Of a DNA stretch of 46,261 nt, positions 25,517 through 33,979 are shown piece after piece (within the stretch, counting starts at the first letter, position 1; the number at the start of each line of letters is the position of its first letter). A program made the position numbers and the translations under genes. The notes below the pieces were generated by a model. That model was given only the letters and a program-made list of their open reading frames with translations, made no database searches and was not told the DNA's origin. The DNA comes from Deltaproteobacteria bacterium (GTDB lineage Bacteria > Desulfobacterota > Binatia > Binatales > Binataceae), in assembly GCA_019237115.1 (NCBI GenBank), contig JAFAHS010000401.1, positions 1 through 46,261 of the forward strand, given 5' to 3'.

Positions 25517-26218
25517 TCAGCTTACCAGCGGCAGGCCGTGGTAGGTCCAGCAGAAGGGGTGAGCTTCAGTGCTATTCCACCGCTGGATGAACTCGTCGAG
25601 CGCTGCGACCAGCTCATCCACTGAACGGAAATTGCCATGACGGAGAACCCGGCGGGTCACGATCGCGAACCACAGCTCGACCTGATTGAGCCACGAGCCG
25701 TGGGTCGGAGTGTAGCGAAGGACAAAGCGGTTGCCGTGACGACGATTCCACGCGCTGACAAAGGCTCCCATGGCGGTGTCCTTGTGGGTATTGAGGTTGT
25801 CGAGCACCAGGTGGAGGCGAGCTTGGCGGTAGTTCTGCGCCTCCAGCTCCAGGAAAGAGAAAAAGTCCGAGCGTTTACGCGAGGCGGTCACCTGACCCAG
25901 AACCTGCCCGCTGCCGATGTTAAAGCATGCAAACAGGCACCGCGTGCCGTGGCGGCGGTAGTCGAATTCGAAGCGGCTAGCGCGTCCCGGCGCAGGTGCC
26001 TGGAGCGCTCGACTTCTGGACAGAGCTTGCATGCCGGTCTTCTCGTCGATCGACAAGACCGGCTCGCCGGGCGGTCGGCGCACGTAGAGTCGAACAATCG
26101 CACGCATTTTTGCTTGATAGTCGGGGTCGGTGCCTCTGGCTATCAGACGCGATTCGCCCACTTCCCCGACGTTGCTACCGCGTTTGGCCAGAATTTGAAC
26201 TGACGTTTTGTATGTCAA
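25517..26218 (-). mobile_element. IS630-family transposase, 5' truncated
   Basis: The frame contains the catalytic half of an IS630/Tc1-type DDE transposase: SIDEKTGMQAL (Asp58 of the ORF), LHLVLDNLNTHK (Asp140) and HGSWLNQVELWF (Glu181), the DDE triad in the expected spacing. The N-terminal helix-turn-helix region (about 130 residues in full-length relatives) is absent; the recognisable homology begins near GTDPDYQAKMRAIVRLY and the first ~25 residues look unrelated. I could not find terminal inverted repeats or a TA duplication, so the element is a remnant and cannot move by itself. Confidence 0.85.
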
Positions 26219-26358
26219 AACGAAAACAATCCGCTGCGGGCTGGTGTTCTCGCGATGACGCCGCCAAGATGCGTCGCTTGCGAGCCATCTGCAAGTCTCG
26301 GAGCTCCCATGGAGCGACCAAAAAGAACGCGCCTCGCGGCGAGAACTTGTCTTGGTAG
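26212..26358 (+). CDS. Small basic protein, uncertain
   Basis: A 48-codon frame (MSKRKQSAAGWCSRDDAAKM...) rich in Lys and Arg, between the IS remnant and the second toxin-antitoxin operon. It ends shortly before the antitoxin. There is no recognised domain and no strong ribosome site; it may be a decayed gene start. Confidence 0.25.
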   Translation: MSKRKQSAAGWCSRDDAAKMRRLRAICKSRSSHGATKKNAPRGENLSW

Positions 26359-26381
26359 CCTCCGGAAGCTACCTTGAACAC

Positions 26382-26672
26382 ATGAGGGCAGTGGGTCTGA
26401 AAGTGCTGAAGAATAAGCTAAGCGAATATGTCCGCTTGGCTGCAAGCGGCGAGACCGTTCTCATCACCGATCGCGATCGAGTGGTAGCTGAGCTCGTGCC
26501 GCCTGCCGTGGGTCGAGCATCTACGGCCGATGACGCGGTTCTAGCCGATTTAGTGCGTCGCGGATGCTTGACGCCGCCACTGGTGGCTTCAGAAGGCGAG
26601 GTTCCGAGACGCCCGGTCGCTCGCCTGGCGACTCTACTCGAGGAATTGGACCGCGACCGCGAGGATCGATGA
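26382..26672 (+). CDS. vapB: VapB/Phd-type antitoxin
   Basis: A 96-residue antitoxin starting AVGLKVLKNKLSEYVRLAA and GETVLITDRDRVVAELVPP, the N-terminal DNA-binding half of Phd/YefM-type antitoxins; the less conserved rest should bind the toxin. The ATG at 26382 is the first within the family's usual boundary, although a GTG 9 bp on is also possible. The stop overlaps the toxin's ATG (ATGA at 26669-26672). Not closely similar to the first vapB of this window, so the two operons are separate acquisitions. Confidence 0.85.
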   Translation: MRAVGLKVLKNKLSEYVRLAASGETVLITDRDRVVAELVPPAVGRASTADDAVLADLVRRGCLTPPLVASEGEVPRRPVARLATLLEELDRDREDR

Positions 26673-27055
26673 CCTACGTCGAGACCTCGGTGCTTCTCGC
26701 GCAACTATTAGCCGAGGACCGATGTCCCCCGGAAAGCCTGTGGGCTGAGACCTTAGTCTCCAGCCGACTCTCAGAATACGAGGTGTGGAACCGAATCCAT
26801 ACGCGGGGCCTCGGAGATTCGCACGGAGAATCCGTTCGGCTCCTACTTGGACGCCTCCGATGGCTCGAAATGACGCCAATGGTTCTCGCGCGCGCGCTGG
26901 AGCCCTGGCCGGCTCCGCTGCGAACACTCGACGCTCTGCATCTGGCTTCAGTCGAGTTTCTTCGGGCTCACGGACAGAATGTGAAGCTCGCGAGCTACGA
27001 TGAGCGAGTAATCAAGGCCGCCCGTCGGCTGTCTATTTCGCTCTTCACCCTCTAG
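26669..27055 (+). CDS. vapC: VapC-type PIN-domain toxin
   Basis: A 128-residue PIN-domain protein. The later acidic positions are normal (Glu36/Glu38 in LSEYEV, Asp88 in LDALHLA, Asp111 in SYDERV), but the first position, normally Asp in YVDTS, is Glu5 in YVETS. A subset of VapC proteins carries Glu there, so this may be a subfamily trait rather than loss of activity. It is encoded after its antitoxin with a 4-bp overlap. The RNA it cuts is unknown. Confidence 0.88.
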   Translation: MTYVETSVLLAQLLAEDRCPPESLWAETLVSSRLSEYEVWNRIHTRGLGDSHGESVRLLLGRLRWLEMTPMVLARALEPWPAPLRTLDALHLASVEFLRAHGQNVKLASYDERVIKAARRLSISLFTL

Positions 27056-27357
27056 TCATTCGCGGACGCCGATTTCGTAGCGAGATCCTCGCTGGCTTCA
27101 CCCCGAGCAGATTCGTAGGCATTAACGCCGTTCGTCGCGGTGTTCCCAGTTGGAATCGGATGCGCGCGCTCAAGCGTGTCCAACTCAGAACGGATTTGCC
27201 GAATGGTGCTGGTTAGCGACTCGCGCAAGGTCGTTCCCAAATCGAACCCGGCCGCGACGGCGCGTTTGCGAAGCTGATCGAGTTCAATTTTGGTTGCAGT
27301 GGGCACACGGACGGTTATTGTTTTGCCTAATTTGTCCCTTCGTTTGAGAATTTTCAT
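27052..27357 (-). CDS. Small putative ribbon-helix-helix DNA-binding protein
   Basis: A 101-residue protein, start chosen at 27357 because GGAGA lies 7 bp before the ATG; the frame is open further upstream without a ribosome site. The first part reads KRRDKLGKTITVRVPTATKI then ELDQLRKRAVAAG and TLRESLTSTIRQIRSEL, a basic strand followed by two helices as in Arc/MetJ/CopG-type regulators. Such proteins serve as antitoxins, plasmid or mobile-element regulators. The gene converges on vapC with a 4-bp overlap. DNA binding is inferred, not shown by a signature motif. Confidence 0.6.
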   Translation of the reverse strand: MKILKRRDKLGKTITVRVPTATKIELDQLRKRAVAAGFDLGTTLRESLTSTIRQIRSELDTLERAHPIPTGNTATNGVNAYESARGEASEDLATKSASAND

Positions 27358-27729
27358 TTTACGTCTCCAGCCAGTTTTTGACCGTACGACTGTGAACCGG
27401 AACGAACCAACACTGCGCACGCTCTGCAGAGAAATCCGAGCAAGCGTCGCAGCCCGTGGAATAGACCAAAACTCCTATGTTGATTGTCTTCACCACACAG
27501 TCATCAGAAGACTTGGTCACTGGAAACGCCGGACGAATACAAGACGAGCGCGAGACCTGGTTCGATCGGATCGAAACCGGGAAGGATGATTTTGGTAAGC
27601 AGAGGAGCTCGCTCGAGTATTCGCGATGCTCGCGCAATGTTTACATCACTAGCGGTGCCTTCAGGGCGACTTGAGCTGTGCGACCAACCTTGGGCGATTG
27701 GTCTACGCGATGAATCGAGTTGTGGGAAT
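27358..27729. other. Intergenic, no gene recognised
   Basis: About 370 bp with short plus-strand frames (for example 27477-27674) that have no recognisable motif. It ends at copy 2 of the inverted-repeat element. Confidence 0.4.
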
Positions 27730-27832
27730 TCTGTGGATATCCCTGTGGGGATGATTTCTGGCAAATTTCTGGCATTTTTGGCAGGAGTACGGGAGATATC
27801 CACAGGTTGAGAGGGAGAGAAGAGATCGCGAA
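27730..27832. repeat. Inverted-repeat element, copy 2
   Basis: Second copy of the element at 395-495, same orientation. The arms are CTGTGGATATC (27731-27741) and GATATCCACAG (27795-27805), the two TTTCTGGCA direct repeats are intact, and the shared tail ends with GAAGAGATCGCGAA. It differs from copy 1 by a 2-bp insertion and a few substitutions. No hairpin or tRNA fragment follows; a sulfotransferase gene starts instead. Confidence 0.75.
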
Positions 27833-27851
27833 CATTGCTCCCAAAAATCTA

Positions 27852-28763
27852 GTGAAGAACGACGCGATCGACAGTACCAGATGGTCGGCCTACAAACCGC
27901 GCTCCGGCGATATCATCATCGGCACCGCGGCAAAGGTGGGTACCCATTGGGTGCTGCAACTAGCCAGCCTGCTTGTATTTCAATCACCTGAGCCGAAGGA
28001 CTTAGGGTTTGCGCCGTGGCCGGATGCGCAATTCCTGATGCCGCTCGATGAAGTGCTCAACATGATCGAGTCTCAAGCTCATCGCAGGATTCTCTTCACG
28101 CATCTGCCGTTTGACGCGTTGCCGATTTACGACGATGTTCGGTACATCCACGTAGCACGCGATGGCCGCGACGTCTGCAGGTCACTGCTAAACCACCTTA
28201 GCAACATGAGTACCGAGCATTGGAATCGGGTCGATGAGAACCGTCTCGAGGGTGACGCCAACCAGTGGGCGCTTGGGCAATCGCCCAGGCAACCACGCGA
28301 GTTTTTTCTTTATTGGATCGAGACAGGTAGCCGTAACCTAGATCGTGCCGACTGGTTCTTCGAAACCGAGCGTTCCTACTGGTCGGAACGTCATCGACCC
28401 AATTTGTTGCTGGTGCACTTCAACGATTTGAAGACCGACCTGTCCGGTGAGATGCGACGCATCTCCGCGTTTCTTGAGATTCCCGTGAACGAGGCGACTT
28501 GGCCGAATCTCGTCGAGGCAGCGACGTTCGACTCGATGAAGCGAAATGGTGCGCAGATTCTTGCGAAAGCCGAACGCCTATTCCGAGGCGGTCACGAGAC
28601 ATTTTTTCACAAAGGCACGAACGAGCGATGGCGCGAGGTGCTGACCGAAGCCGATCTGGAGCTTTACGAAAAGCGCGCGCATACCGCACTTTCGCCGGGA
28701 CTTTTCAACTGGCTGCGCAACGGCCGAGGGGTCGCGGGAAACCCGGCCTTGATGCCGAACTGA
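27852..28763 (+). CDS. Sulfotransferase, type 1 family
   Basis: A protein of about 303 residues of the PAPS-dependent sulfotransferase family. The 5'-phosphosulfate loop is TAAKVGTHW (usual form TYxKSGTTW/TAKAGTTW), the 3'-phosphate binding region is YIHVARDGRDVCRSL, and LLLVHFNDLKTDLSGEM plus the C-terminal FFHKGTNERWREVL complete the family pattern (KGxxGDWK-like). A GTG at 27852 is the likely start; the frame is open into the repeat element upstream, and the family N-terminus (usually xxYRNHxxDSTRW) begins close to it. The acceptor substrate is unknown. It stands alone. Confidence 0.85.
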   Translation: MKNDAIDSTRWSAYKPRSGDIIIGTAAKVGTHWVLQLASLLVFQSPEPKDLGFAPWPDAQFLMPLDEVLNMIESQAHRRILFTHLPFDALPIYDDVRYIHVARDGRDVCRSLLNHLSNMSTEHWNRVDENRLEGDANQWALGQSPRQPREFFLYWIETGSRNLDRADWFFETERSYWSERHRPNLLLVHFNDLKTDLSGEMRRISAFLEIPVNEATWPNLVEAATFDSMKRNGAQILAKAERLFRGGHETFFHKGTNERWREVLTEADLELYEKRAHTALSPGLFNWLRNGRGVAGNPALMPN

Positions 28764-29242
28764 GAAGCGACGCTCGTTGCCTCTATAGTGGTCGAGCGCG
28801 GTGTGTTCTTCAAATCTACGATCTTTGTTTCGATTCGAACCGCGTTGCGAGTGGCGGGCCTGCGCGTCCGGAGCCAATACGACGAAATTCCTTGATCATC
28901 ACCGATAAGGAAGGCGGCTATCAATTTTAAGGCCTGGAGCCGCTACCGAAGTCCCATCACCTGCGGCGCGATTATCAGCATGCTAGCGGGCTGATTGGCA
29001 GATGATTGTGAAAATACTGATTTTCGGGCGATTTTCTTTGGGCGCTGGGAAAAGAGTTGCCGGTTCAGCTCACGCGCCACGACCAACACACGCAAGGCTC
29101 ACGTTAAGGCGCCGCGCGAAGGGACAAGAAGGACGCCGCCTCCCCCGACGCCTGGCCTCAAAAGGGACTGGCGCAAACCGCACCGAATGATCTAACCTCG
29201 CTGCGACTTCACCCAATCTGAATCGCGCCCGGAGGAACTGCG
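28764..29242. other. Intergenic, no gene recognised
   Basis: About 480 bp; short frames only, no motifs. The last 20 bp hold the GGAGGA ribosome site of the glutathione peroxidase gene. Confidence 0.45.
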
Positions 29243-29794
29243 ATGAACTCGAAACTGTATGATTTCAAAGTCCGTCACATCGATGGTAAAGAGGCGACGC
29301 TCGGGGAGCACAAAGGCTCCGTGATGCTGATCGTCAATGTCGCATCCAAATGCGGACTGACTCCCCAATATGCGGACCTCGAGAAGTTGTACGAGCAGTA
29401 TCGGGCGCGCGGCCTGGTGGTGCTCGGATTCCCGGCTAACGAATTTGCGGGCCAGGAACCGGGCAGCAACCAAGAAATCGCTGAGTTCTGCTCGACAAAG
29501 TTCGGGGTCAAATTCCCGATGTATGAGAAAATCGTCGTCAAAGGCGACGGCCAGCATCCTCTATATAAGTACCTGACCGAGACCAGGCCCACCTCGAAGA
29601 AGAATCCCCAGGGCAAGCTGCGCGCCACTCTCGACCAGCATGGCCTCGGTCCCAAGAACGAAACCGACATCTTGTGGAACTTCGAGAAGTTCCTGGTCGA
29701 CCGCAACGGGCAGGTGGCGGAGCGCTTCGCGCCAGATGTCGCACCGAACGACGCAGTTGTGACCAGCGCTATAGAGGCGGAGCTGGCCAGGTAA
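29243..29794 (+). CDS. Glutathione peroxidase-family protein (Cys type)
   Basis: A 183-residue protein of the glutathione peroxidase/BtuE family. The peroxidatic residue is Cys37 in VASKCGLT (codon TGC, not a selenocysteine TGA), with Gln71 in NEFAGQEPGS and Trp145-Asn146 in ILWNFEKFL completing the catalytic tetrad. Non-seleno bacterial members usually take electrons from thioredoxin and reduce hydrogen and lipid peroxides. No signal peptide, so cytosolic. A GGAGGA ribosome site precedes the ATG. Single gene. Confidence 0.93.
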   Translation: MNSKLYDFKVRHIDGKEATLGEHKGSVMLIVNVASKCGLTPQYADLEKLYEQYRARGLVVLGFPANEFAGQEPGSNQEIAEFCSTKFGVKFPMYEKIVVKGDGQHPLYKYLTETRPTSKKNPQGKLRATLDQHGLGPKNETDILWNFEKFLVDRNGQVAERFAPDVAPNDAVVTSAIEAELAR

Positions 29795-29975
29795 CAGGCC
29801 GTAGTCACGGTTTTCGGGGGAACCCTCAAAAAACCCGGAGGTCTACACTCCGAGTGGAGCTAACTTGGGAAGTTGCTCAGAGAACTATGAGAAAGAAGGG
29901 GCCTGACCCTTCTCAGTAAAACCGACCCATATCATTGCGTGATATCGGCTGACCGTGTTCGCTTCGTTGACCGGC

Positions 29976-31229
29976 TCACGCAACCGCAGAGGCGGCCAGG
30001 GCCGGTGCGATCGCAGCCTCAAATCTGCGGCATGCGAGCGCCGCCAATGTGCACACCACCATCGCTGCCGCGAACATCCACAACGCCCCCGCATAGCTGC
30101 CGGTCAGATCGAAAATTCGGCCAGTCACGACCGGACCGGCGGCGAAGCCGAGCGTACCGAAAATGCCGGAGATTCCCATCAGCGCGCCGTAGCGCTTCAC
30201 GCCCAACGTTTCAAGAATCAGCAGCGGCATCAGAACGCCGCTGGCGCCGCACATCATCCCGCCGACCGCCACGTAGGCCGCCAGTGCCGCAATCTGTCGC
30301 GACCCGAGCATCAGCAGCATCGAAAGGGCGCTCAAGATCGATGTCAGCGCGAAGGCGGATCGCGCGGTAATCCGATCTGAGATCGGTCCCGACAACAGGG
30401 TCCCGCCGGTGGTGACCAGATAGAATAGCCCGAGCATCTGCGATGAGAACTGCGGCGTGTATCCGATACTGACGAGGTAGGCGACGAAGTGCTGCCCGAG
30501 TCCCGACCATAGCGAGAAGGTGATGAATTGGGCGAGAGCGATCAGCCATAGCGAGCGCGAAGCAAGCGCTTCTTTTATTTCAAGTCCGGCCAGCGTGATC
30601 GGAGCCGTGGGTGCAGCCTCGCGCTCGGCGCTCGCCGGCGCAGCTTCGGCGTCCGGCCGCGAGCGGAGGAATACGGTCAGCAACGGTATCGTGATTGCTC
30701 CGATGAGCACCGCCAACATGACATACGCACCGCGCCATCCATAGCCCGCGATTACACGCGCCATCACCGGCGTGAAGATGGCGCCGCCGATCGACGCGCC
30801 CGAAAGCATAACGCCCATCGCCATCCCGCGACGCGCCTCAAACCAATTCGCCACCACTTTCGATGCCGGAATTCCGGTACACGCCACAAATCCAAGTCCG
30901 AGTCCCAGGTTGATTAGGACGAACTGGCCGTAGGCGTATGTGTGCGCGAGCGCGAGGTACCCGCATACCACCATCGCCACGCCCGCGACCATCACCTTGC
31001 GGACATCGAATCGATCGACCAGCCATCCAATCAGCGGCCCGGCTGCGCCCGCGCTGAAGGCGGCCACCGCGTATCCGAAGGAGAGCCGCGTCCGGCTCCA
31101 TCCGAAGGTCTTGAGCACCGGAACGAAAAAAACCGGGCTTGTATTGGCGCCCCCGCCCCATACCATGAACCACGAGACAAACAGCACGCCGATAACAATC
31201 CAATGTCGTGCGGAGCCTTCCGTCTTCAT
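29976..31229 (-). CDS. MFS transporter, OFA/monocarboxylate type
   Basis: A 417-residue transporter with twelve hydrophobic segments. The loop motif GWLVDRFDVRKVMVAG between helices 2 and 3 (MFS motif A, GxxxDRxxxRKV) is clear, and the second half has ISDRITARSAF. The overall pattern (SWFMVWGGGANTSPVFFVPV, FEARRGMAMGVMLSG) is that of the oxalate/formate and monocarboxylate branch. I chose the ATG at 31229, which opens TEGSARHWIVIGVLFVSW; the open frame upstream to 31592 has no membrane or MFS character. Substrate unknown, likely a small organic acid. Confidence 0.88.
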   Translation of the reverse strand: MKTEGSARHWIVIGVLFVSWFMVWGGGANTSPVFFVPVLKTFGWSRTRLSFGYAVAAFSAGAAGPLIGWLVDRFDVRKVMVAGVAMVVCGYLALAHTYAYGQFVLINLGLGLGFVACTGIPASKVVANWFEARRGMAMGVMLSGASIGGAIFTPVMARVIAGYGWRGAYVMLAVLIGAITIPLLTVFLRSRPDAEAAPASAEREAAPTAPITLAGLEIKEALASRSLWLIALAQFITFSLWSGLGQHFVAYLVSIGYTPQFSSQMLGLFYLVTTGGTLLSGPISDRITARSAFALTSILSALSMLLMLGSRQIAALAAYVAVGGMMCGASGVLMPLLILETLGVKRYGALMGISGIFGTLGFAAGPVVTGRIFDLTGSYAGALWMFAAAMVVCTLAALACRRFEAAIAPALAASAVA

Positions 31230-31387
31230 AGTTGAGCCGACGCGGAGAGATCGTGACTCTAGAGCAACTGAGAAAGCTTCTGCAACCTGCCCCGGCTCAC
31301 TCTGCCCCAGATAAGTCGCTGCGGCAGCTTTGAATCCGTCGGTCCGAAACCGGATCGTCGGATCCTTGTTTGATCCGTCAGGATAGA

Positions 31388-31951
31388 TCACCTCTGCCCC
31401 ATCGCCCGCAGCATTGGCGGGTACACGACCAGGTGCCTGAACGGCCTGATGGCGGCCATGTAGGTAGCCCCGAGCAGACCGTTCGGCTTCACCAGGACGG
31501 CCATCTGCGCGCGGAAGCAACCCGTCTCGTCTGGAATCCGGCCAATGTGCATGACTCCATGCATGGTTCGGTTGGCGATCTCCGCGGCCCACTCGTTCTC
31601 GATCAGGTACAGCGATTTGAAGGGCAGCGCGGTGAAGGTCGGCCCGGGTGGCGCCTCACGCAGATCCGGGGGTAGCCGGTCGCGGAGCGTCGGCACCCCG
31701 GAGCCGAGGCCGGCGTCCGGGCCATCCCATCCGAGCAGCTCGCCGATCTTCCAGCGGATCGCGAAGAGCGTACGAACGGCCACGGAGGAGCTCTGCGACG
31801 GGTCTCCCGACGCAATCGCCTGTACCAGCAGAGGGAAGGCGTTAGGGCCGCCGACCCCCGGCAGTTCCCAGACGTCCTCGAGCCGAAAGTCGCGGGTGAG
31901 TTCGTGGATCCGCCAGGGTCGGGAAGTGTGCGCGCTGTTCGGGAGTCTCAT
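31388..31951 (-). CDS. DUF2867-family protein
   Basis: A 187-residue protein, start chosen at 31951 because GGAGG lies 8 bp before this ATG. The sequence matches my memory of DUF2867: HELTRDFRLEDVWELPGVGG near the N-terminus, then a central LFAIRWKIGELLGWD and a C-terminal MAVLVKPNGLLGATYMAAI and RPFRHLVVYPPML. The biochemical function is unknown; some members follow NAD(P)-binding domains. It lies about 180 bp downstream of the GbsR/MarR-type regulator on the same strand and may be in its regulon. Confidence 0.78.
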   Translation of the reverse strand: MRLPNSAHTSRPWRIHELTRDFRLEDVWELPGVGGPNAFPLLVQAIASGDPSQSSSVAVRTLFAIRWKIGELLGWDGPDAGLGSGVPTLRDRLPPDLREAPPGPTFTALPFKSLYLIENEWAAEIANRTMHGVMHIGRIPDETGCFRAQMAVLVKPNGLLGATYMAAIRPFRHLVVYPPMLRAMGQR

Positions 31952-32132
31952 TGGTGAACCTCCATCCACGGTTGCGTACAAATAAAGTGCAACCAACCAG
32001 TTCTCGCCTGGCCCGCTGACCATCCCGGCGCGACACCGCGTGGAAGCCATTCCGATGTGGGTGCGACCAACCGTGCGGGGAGCAGAGCGATTATCAACCT
32101 GGGCTCCACCGTTCATCTCCTTCAATCAGGAT

Positions 32133-32684
32133 TTATCGCCTTTTCACGATTTGTCTGGTGGCGAGCTGGATGACTTTCTGCATCTCTTGGGGCGCTACGG
32201 GTTGACCCTGGGTGAAGGCGCCGATGCTCGAATCGACAATCGCGAAGAACGCGCGCATTCCTTCCAGGCGTCCATTGATGAAGGCGCGTTTTTCCGACTG
32301 AGCGCCCGAGCCAGGGCGGCTACCCGTTTCCAGCGCGCGACTTGTTTCGGCGACGCTGGCCAGCACCTGGCGCAGATTCCATCGGAACCGACGTTCCATG
32401 ATCTCGCGCATCACCAGCCAGAAGTTGGTGGCTGCTTCGTAATGGTCCCTGCGGGAGCGCTCGACGCTAACGCGCCTGACCAGATGCCATTCCACCAGCC
32501 CGCGGATATTGACGGAGATGTTGCTTTTGCTCTGTTGAAGTTCGTCGGCGATCTGCTCGAGCGATAACTGTTCAGGGGTAAGGTAAAGCAGGGCGAAGAT
32601 ACGCCCCTGAAGCTGGCTGAGGACGCCCGAGGTAGCGGAGGCCGCGCCGATTCCATCGACGAATCCGGCAGTGATAGTATCCAT
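32133..32684 (-). CDS. GbsR/MarR-family transcriptional regulator
   Basis: A 183-residue protein with a winged-helix domain of the GbsR subgroup of MarR regulators: QLQGRIFALLYLTPEQLSLE, IADELQQSKSNISVNIRGL (recognition helix) and the wing VRRVSVERSRRDHYEA, followed by a helical dimerisation part. GbsR proteins usually repress genes for compatible-solute or membrane transport. Here the likely target is the DUF2867 gene downstream and the gene itself: an inverted repeat lies just upstream of the start (see 32686). ATG at 32684 is the family start. Confidence 0.85.
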   Translation of the reverse strand: MDTITAGFVDGIGAASATSGVLSQLQGRIFALLYLTPEQLSLEQIADELQQSKSNISVNIRGLVEWHLVRRVSVERSRRDHYEAATNFWLVMREIMERRFRWNLRQVLASVAETSRALETGSRPGSGAQSEKRAFINGRLEGMRAFFAIVDSSIGAFTQGQPVAPQEMQKVIQLATRQIVKRR

Positions 32685-32685
32685 A

Positions 32686-32718
32686 ACGTTCAGAAACTAT
32701 AGAACGTACAGAATGTAC
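32686..32718. promoter_or_regulatory. Candidate GbsR/MarR operator
   Basis: Immediately upstream of the regulator's ATG lie two inverted repeats: ACGTTC (32686-32691) with GAACGT (32702-32707) around a 10-bp spacer, and GTAC-AGAAT-GTAC (32706-32718). Such closely spaced repeats at the start of a MarR-family gene usually mark the autoregulatory operator. No footprint is possible from sequence alone. Confidence 0.4.
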
Positions 32719-33037
32719 AAGTCAAACCGAAAAAACTCTATTAGTAGTTGATCTGTGGCCTTAACCCTTTTTCTCGCGCTCTTGTACAAGGGGGAAGGTG
32801 TGAATCGTCCAAAGAGCACCGCAAATGATATCGACGAAGTGGCGAGCCTGAGGCATCACGTAATAAGTCCGCGAATCAGGATCACGGAACTCAGGATTGC
32901 TCCGACGCAGAAAGTGCCTTAGAGGCGCTACTCGGACCCGGACAGGGATTGCGCCGCGTAGTGGATTTCGAGTCCTCGTCCGAAACGGATCGCTGAAAGA
33001 GGGCTGATTCAGTTTGAACTAGCGTAGAGAAGGTGAA
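32719..33037. other. Intergenic, no gene recognised
   Basis: About 320 bp; no motif or coding frame of interest on either strand. Confidence 0.4.
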
Positions 33038-33060
33038 CGCCACGCGCTTGGAGCGTGGCG
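33038..33060 (-). terminator. Hairpin downstream of the exported-protein gene
   Basis: CGCCACGC (33038-33045) and GCGTGGCG (33053-33060) form a perfect 8-bp GC-rich stem with a 7-nt loop, 26 bp past the stop of the minus-strand gene ending at 33086. There is no long T tract, so it may slow transcription or protect the 3' end rather than end it. Confidence 0.4.
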
Positions 33061-33085
33061 CTCAACCATCATAAGAAGACCACCA

Positions 33086-33427
33086 TTATCGGTTGTAGCA
33101 ATGCGCTCGAGCCGCGGCTGCTTCCTCCTCTACGTCTCTAGCCGCGTCAGGATGCCCCCTTCTCCGATCGTTCCACACTTGTGTCTGGAGGTCGCGTGCG
33201 CGATCGCAGGCGTACCGCTGGCCGCGATACTCGTAGTCTCCCTTGTGCCAACCATGATTGGCGTACGCGTCGCGGTCGTTTTGATAATGATCCCACCACC
33301 AATCGACCGGCTGGATGTAACCAGAATTTGTACTGTTAGACGGTTCCGCAAATATCGGCGCCGTCATTGGCAGCGCGAGCATCGCGCCGCCTAACAAACT
33401 GACAAGCAGCTTTCTTTTGAGTCCCAT
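33086..33427 (-). CDS. Small exported protein of unknown function
   Basis: A 113-residue protein; GGAGGT lies 7 bp before the ATG at 33427. The signal peptide is MGLKRKLLVSLLGGAMLALP then MTAPIFAE, and the mature part is polar and aromatic (PVDWWWDHYQNDRDAYANHG, EYRGQRYACDRARDLQTQ) with two cysteines that could pair. I do not recognise the family. Likely periplasmic. A possible end-of-gene hairpin lies downstream. Confidence 0.6.
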   Translation of the reverse strand: MGLKRKLLVSLLGGAMLALPMTAPIFAEPSNSTNSGYIQPVDWWWDHYQNDRDAYANHGWHKGDYEYRGQRYACDRARDLQTQVWNDRRRGHPDAARDVEEEAAAARAHCYNR

Positions 33428-33498
33428 GCGAGCCACCTCCTGATTCCTGCAGAAGAGCATCATCGGTGCCAGATTCGGACCGCACCAAAAGGCTCATC

Positions 33499-33690
33499 TT
33501 AAGCTCGCTCCGCTTTGCGTTTGAAAAGAATTTCTGACACCGCTTCAAATCGTTGATAAGCGTAATACACGCTATATTCTTCAGGTGTAAGCCTTCTCGT
33601 TTCACTTCCATGAGCTCTGCTTCTTCGTTTTCCAGGCCGTCCTGGTTTTGAAGAACTTACCGAATACGCGGAGCGAATCGCATCTGGGAA
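33499..33690 (-). pseudogene. C-terminal fragment of an unknown small protein
   Basis: A minus-strand frame without a start codon ends TRRLTPEEYSVYYAYQRFEA then VSEILFKRKAERA-stop, which reads like a genuine protein end. The upstream part is basic and low in complexity. No family recognised; the remainder of this spacer up to 33980 holds another possible fragment (ending at 33783) that I could not identify. Confidence 0.3.
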
Positions 33691-33979
33691 TCAATTCTTC
33701 ACCGATTTTCATTGTTGCGAGAAACAGTCGGAAATAGGGCATTTTTTCAGCGACACCGGCAACTTATCGTCCAGATCCGCCACTAGTAGCGAATCAGTCG
33801 CAAAGCATCTCGTTCGTCAGGATTCATCCAGTCTTCCGCGGCTTGTTTTTCGAAAGTAATCCGCCTTCGATCCCGTATGCGCTCGATCAGCCGATTCGCT
33901 TTCGTCGTGATGATGGGTGAACGTTCGCTGCGGGAGGACCGGTTCCGTCTGCCATGATTCGTTGAGTCCGGCAGCCGAG

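Noticed and set aside
29243..29794. Possible selenocysteine glutathione peroxidase
   Set aside because: The peroxidatic codon is TGC (Cys37), not TGA; there is no recoding to invoke.
31230..31592. Upstream extension of the MFS transporter frame
   Set aside because: The 121 extra residues are not membrane-like or MFS-like; the ATG at 31229 opens the normal N-terminus.
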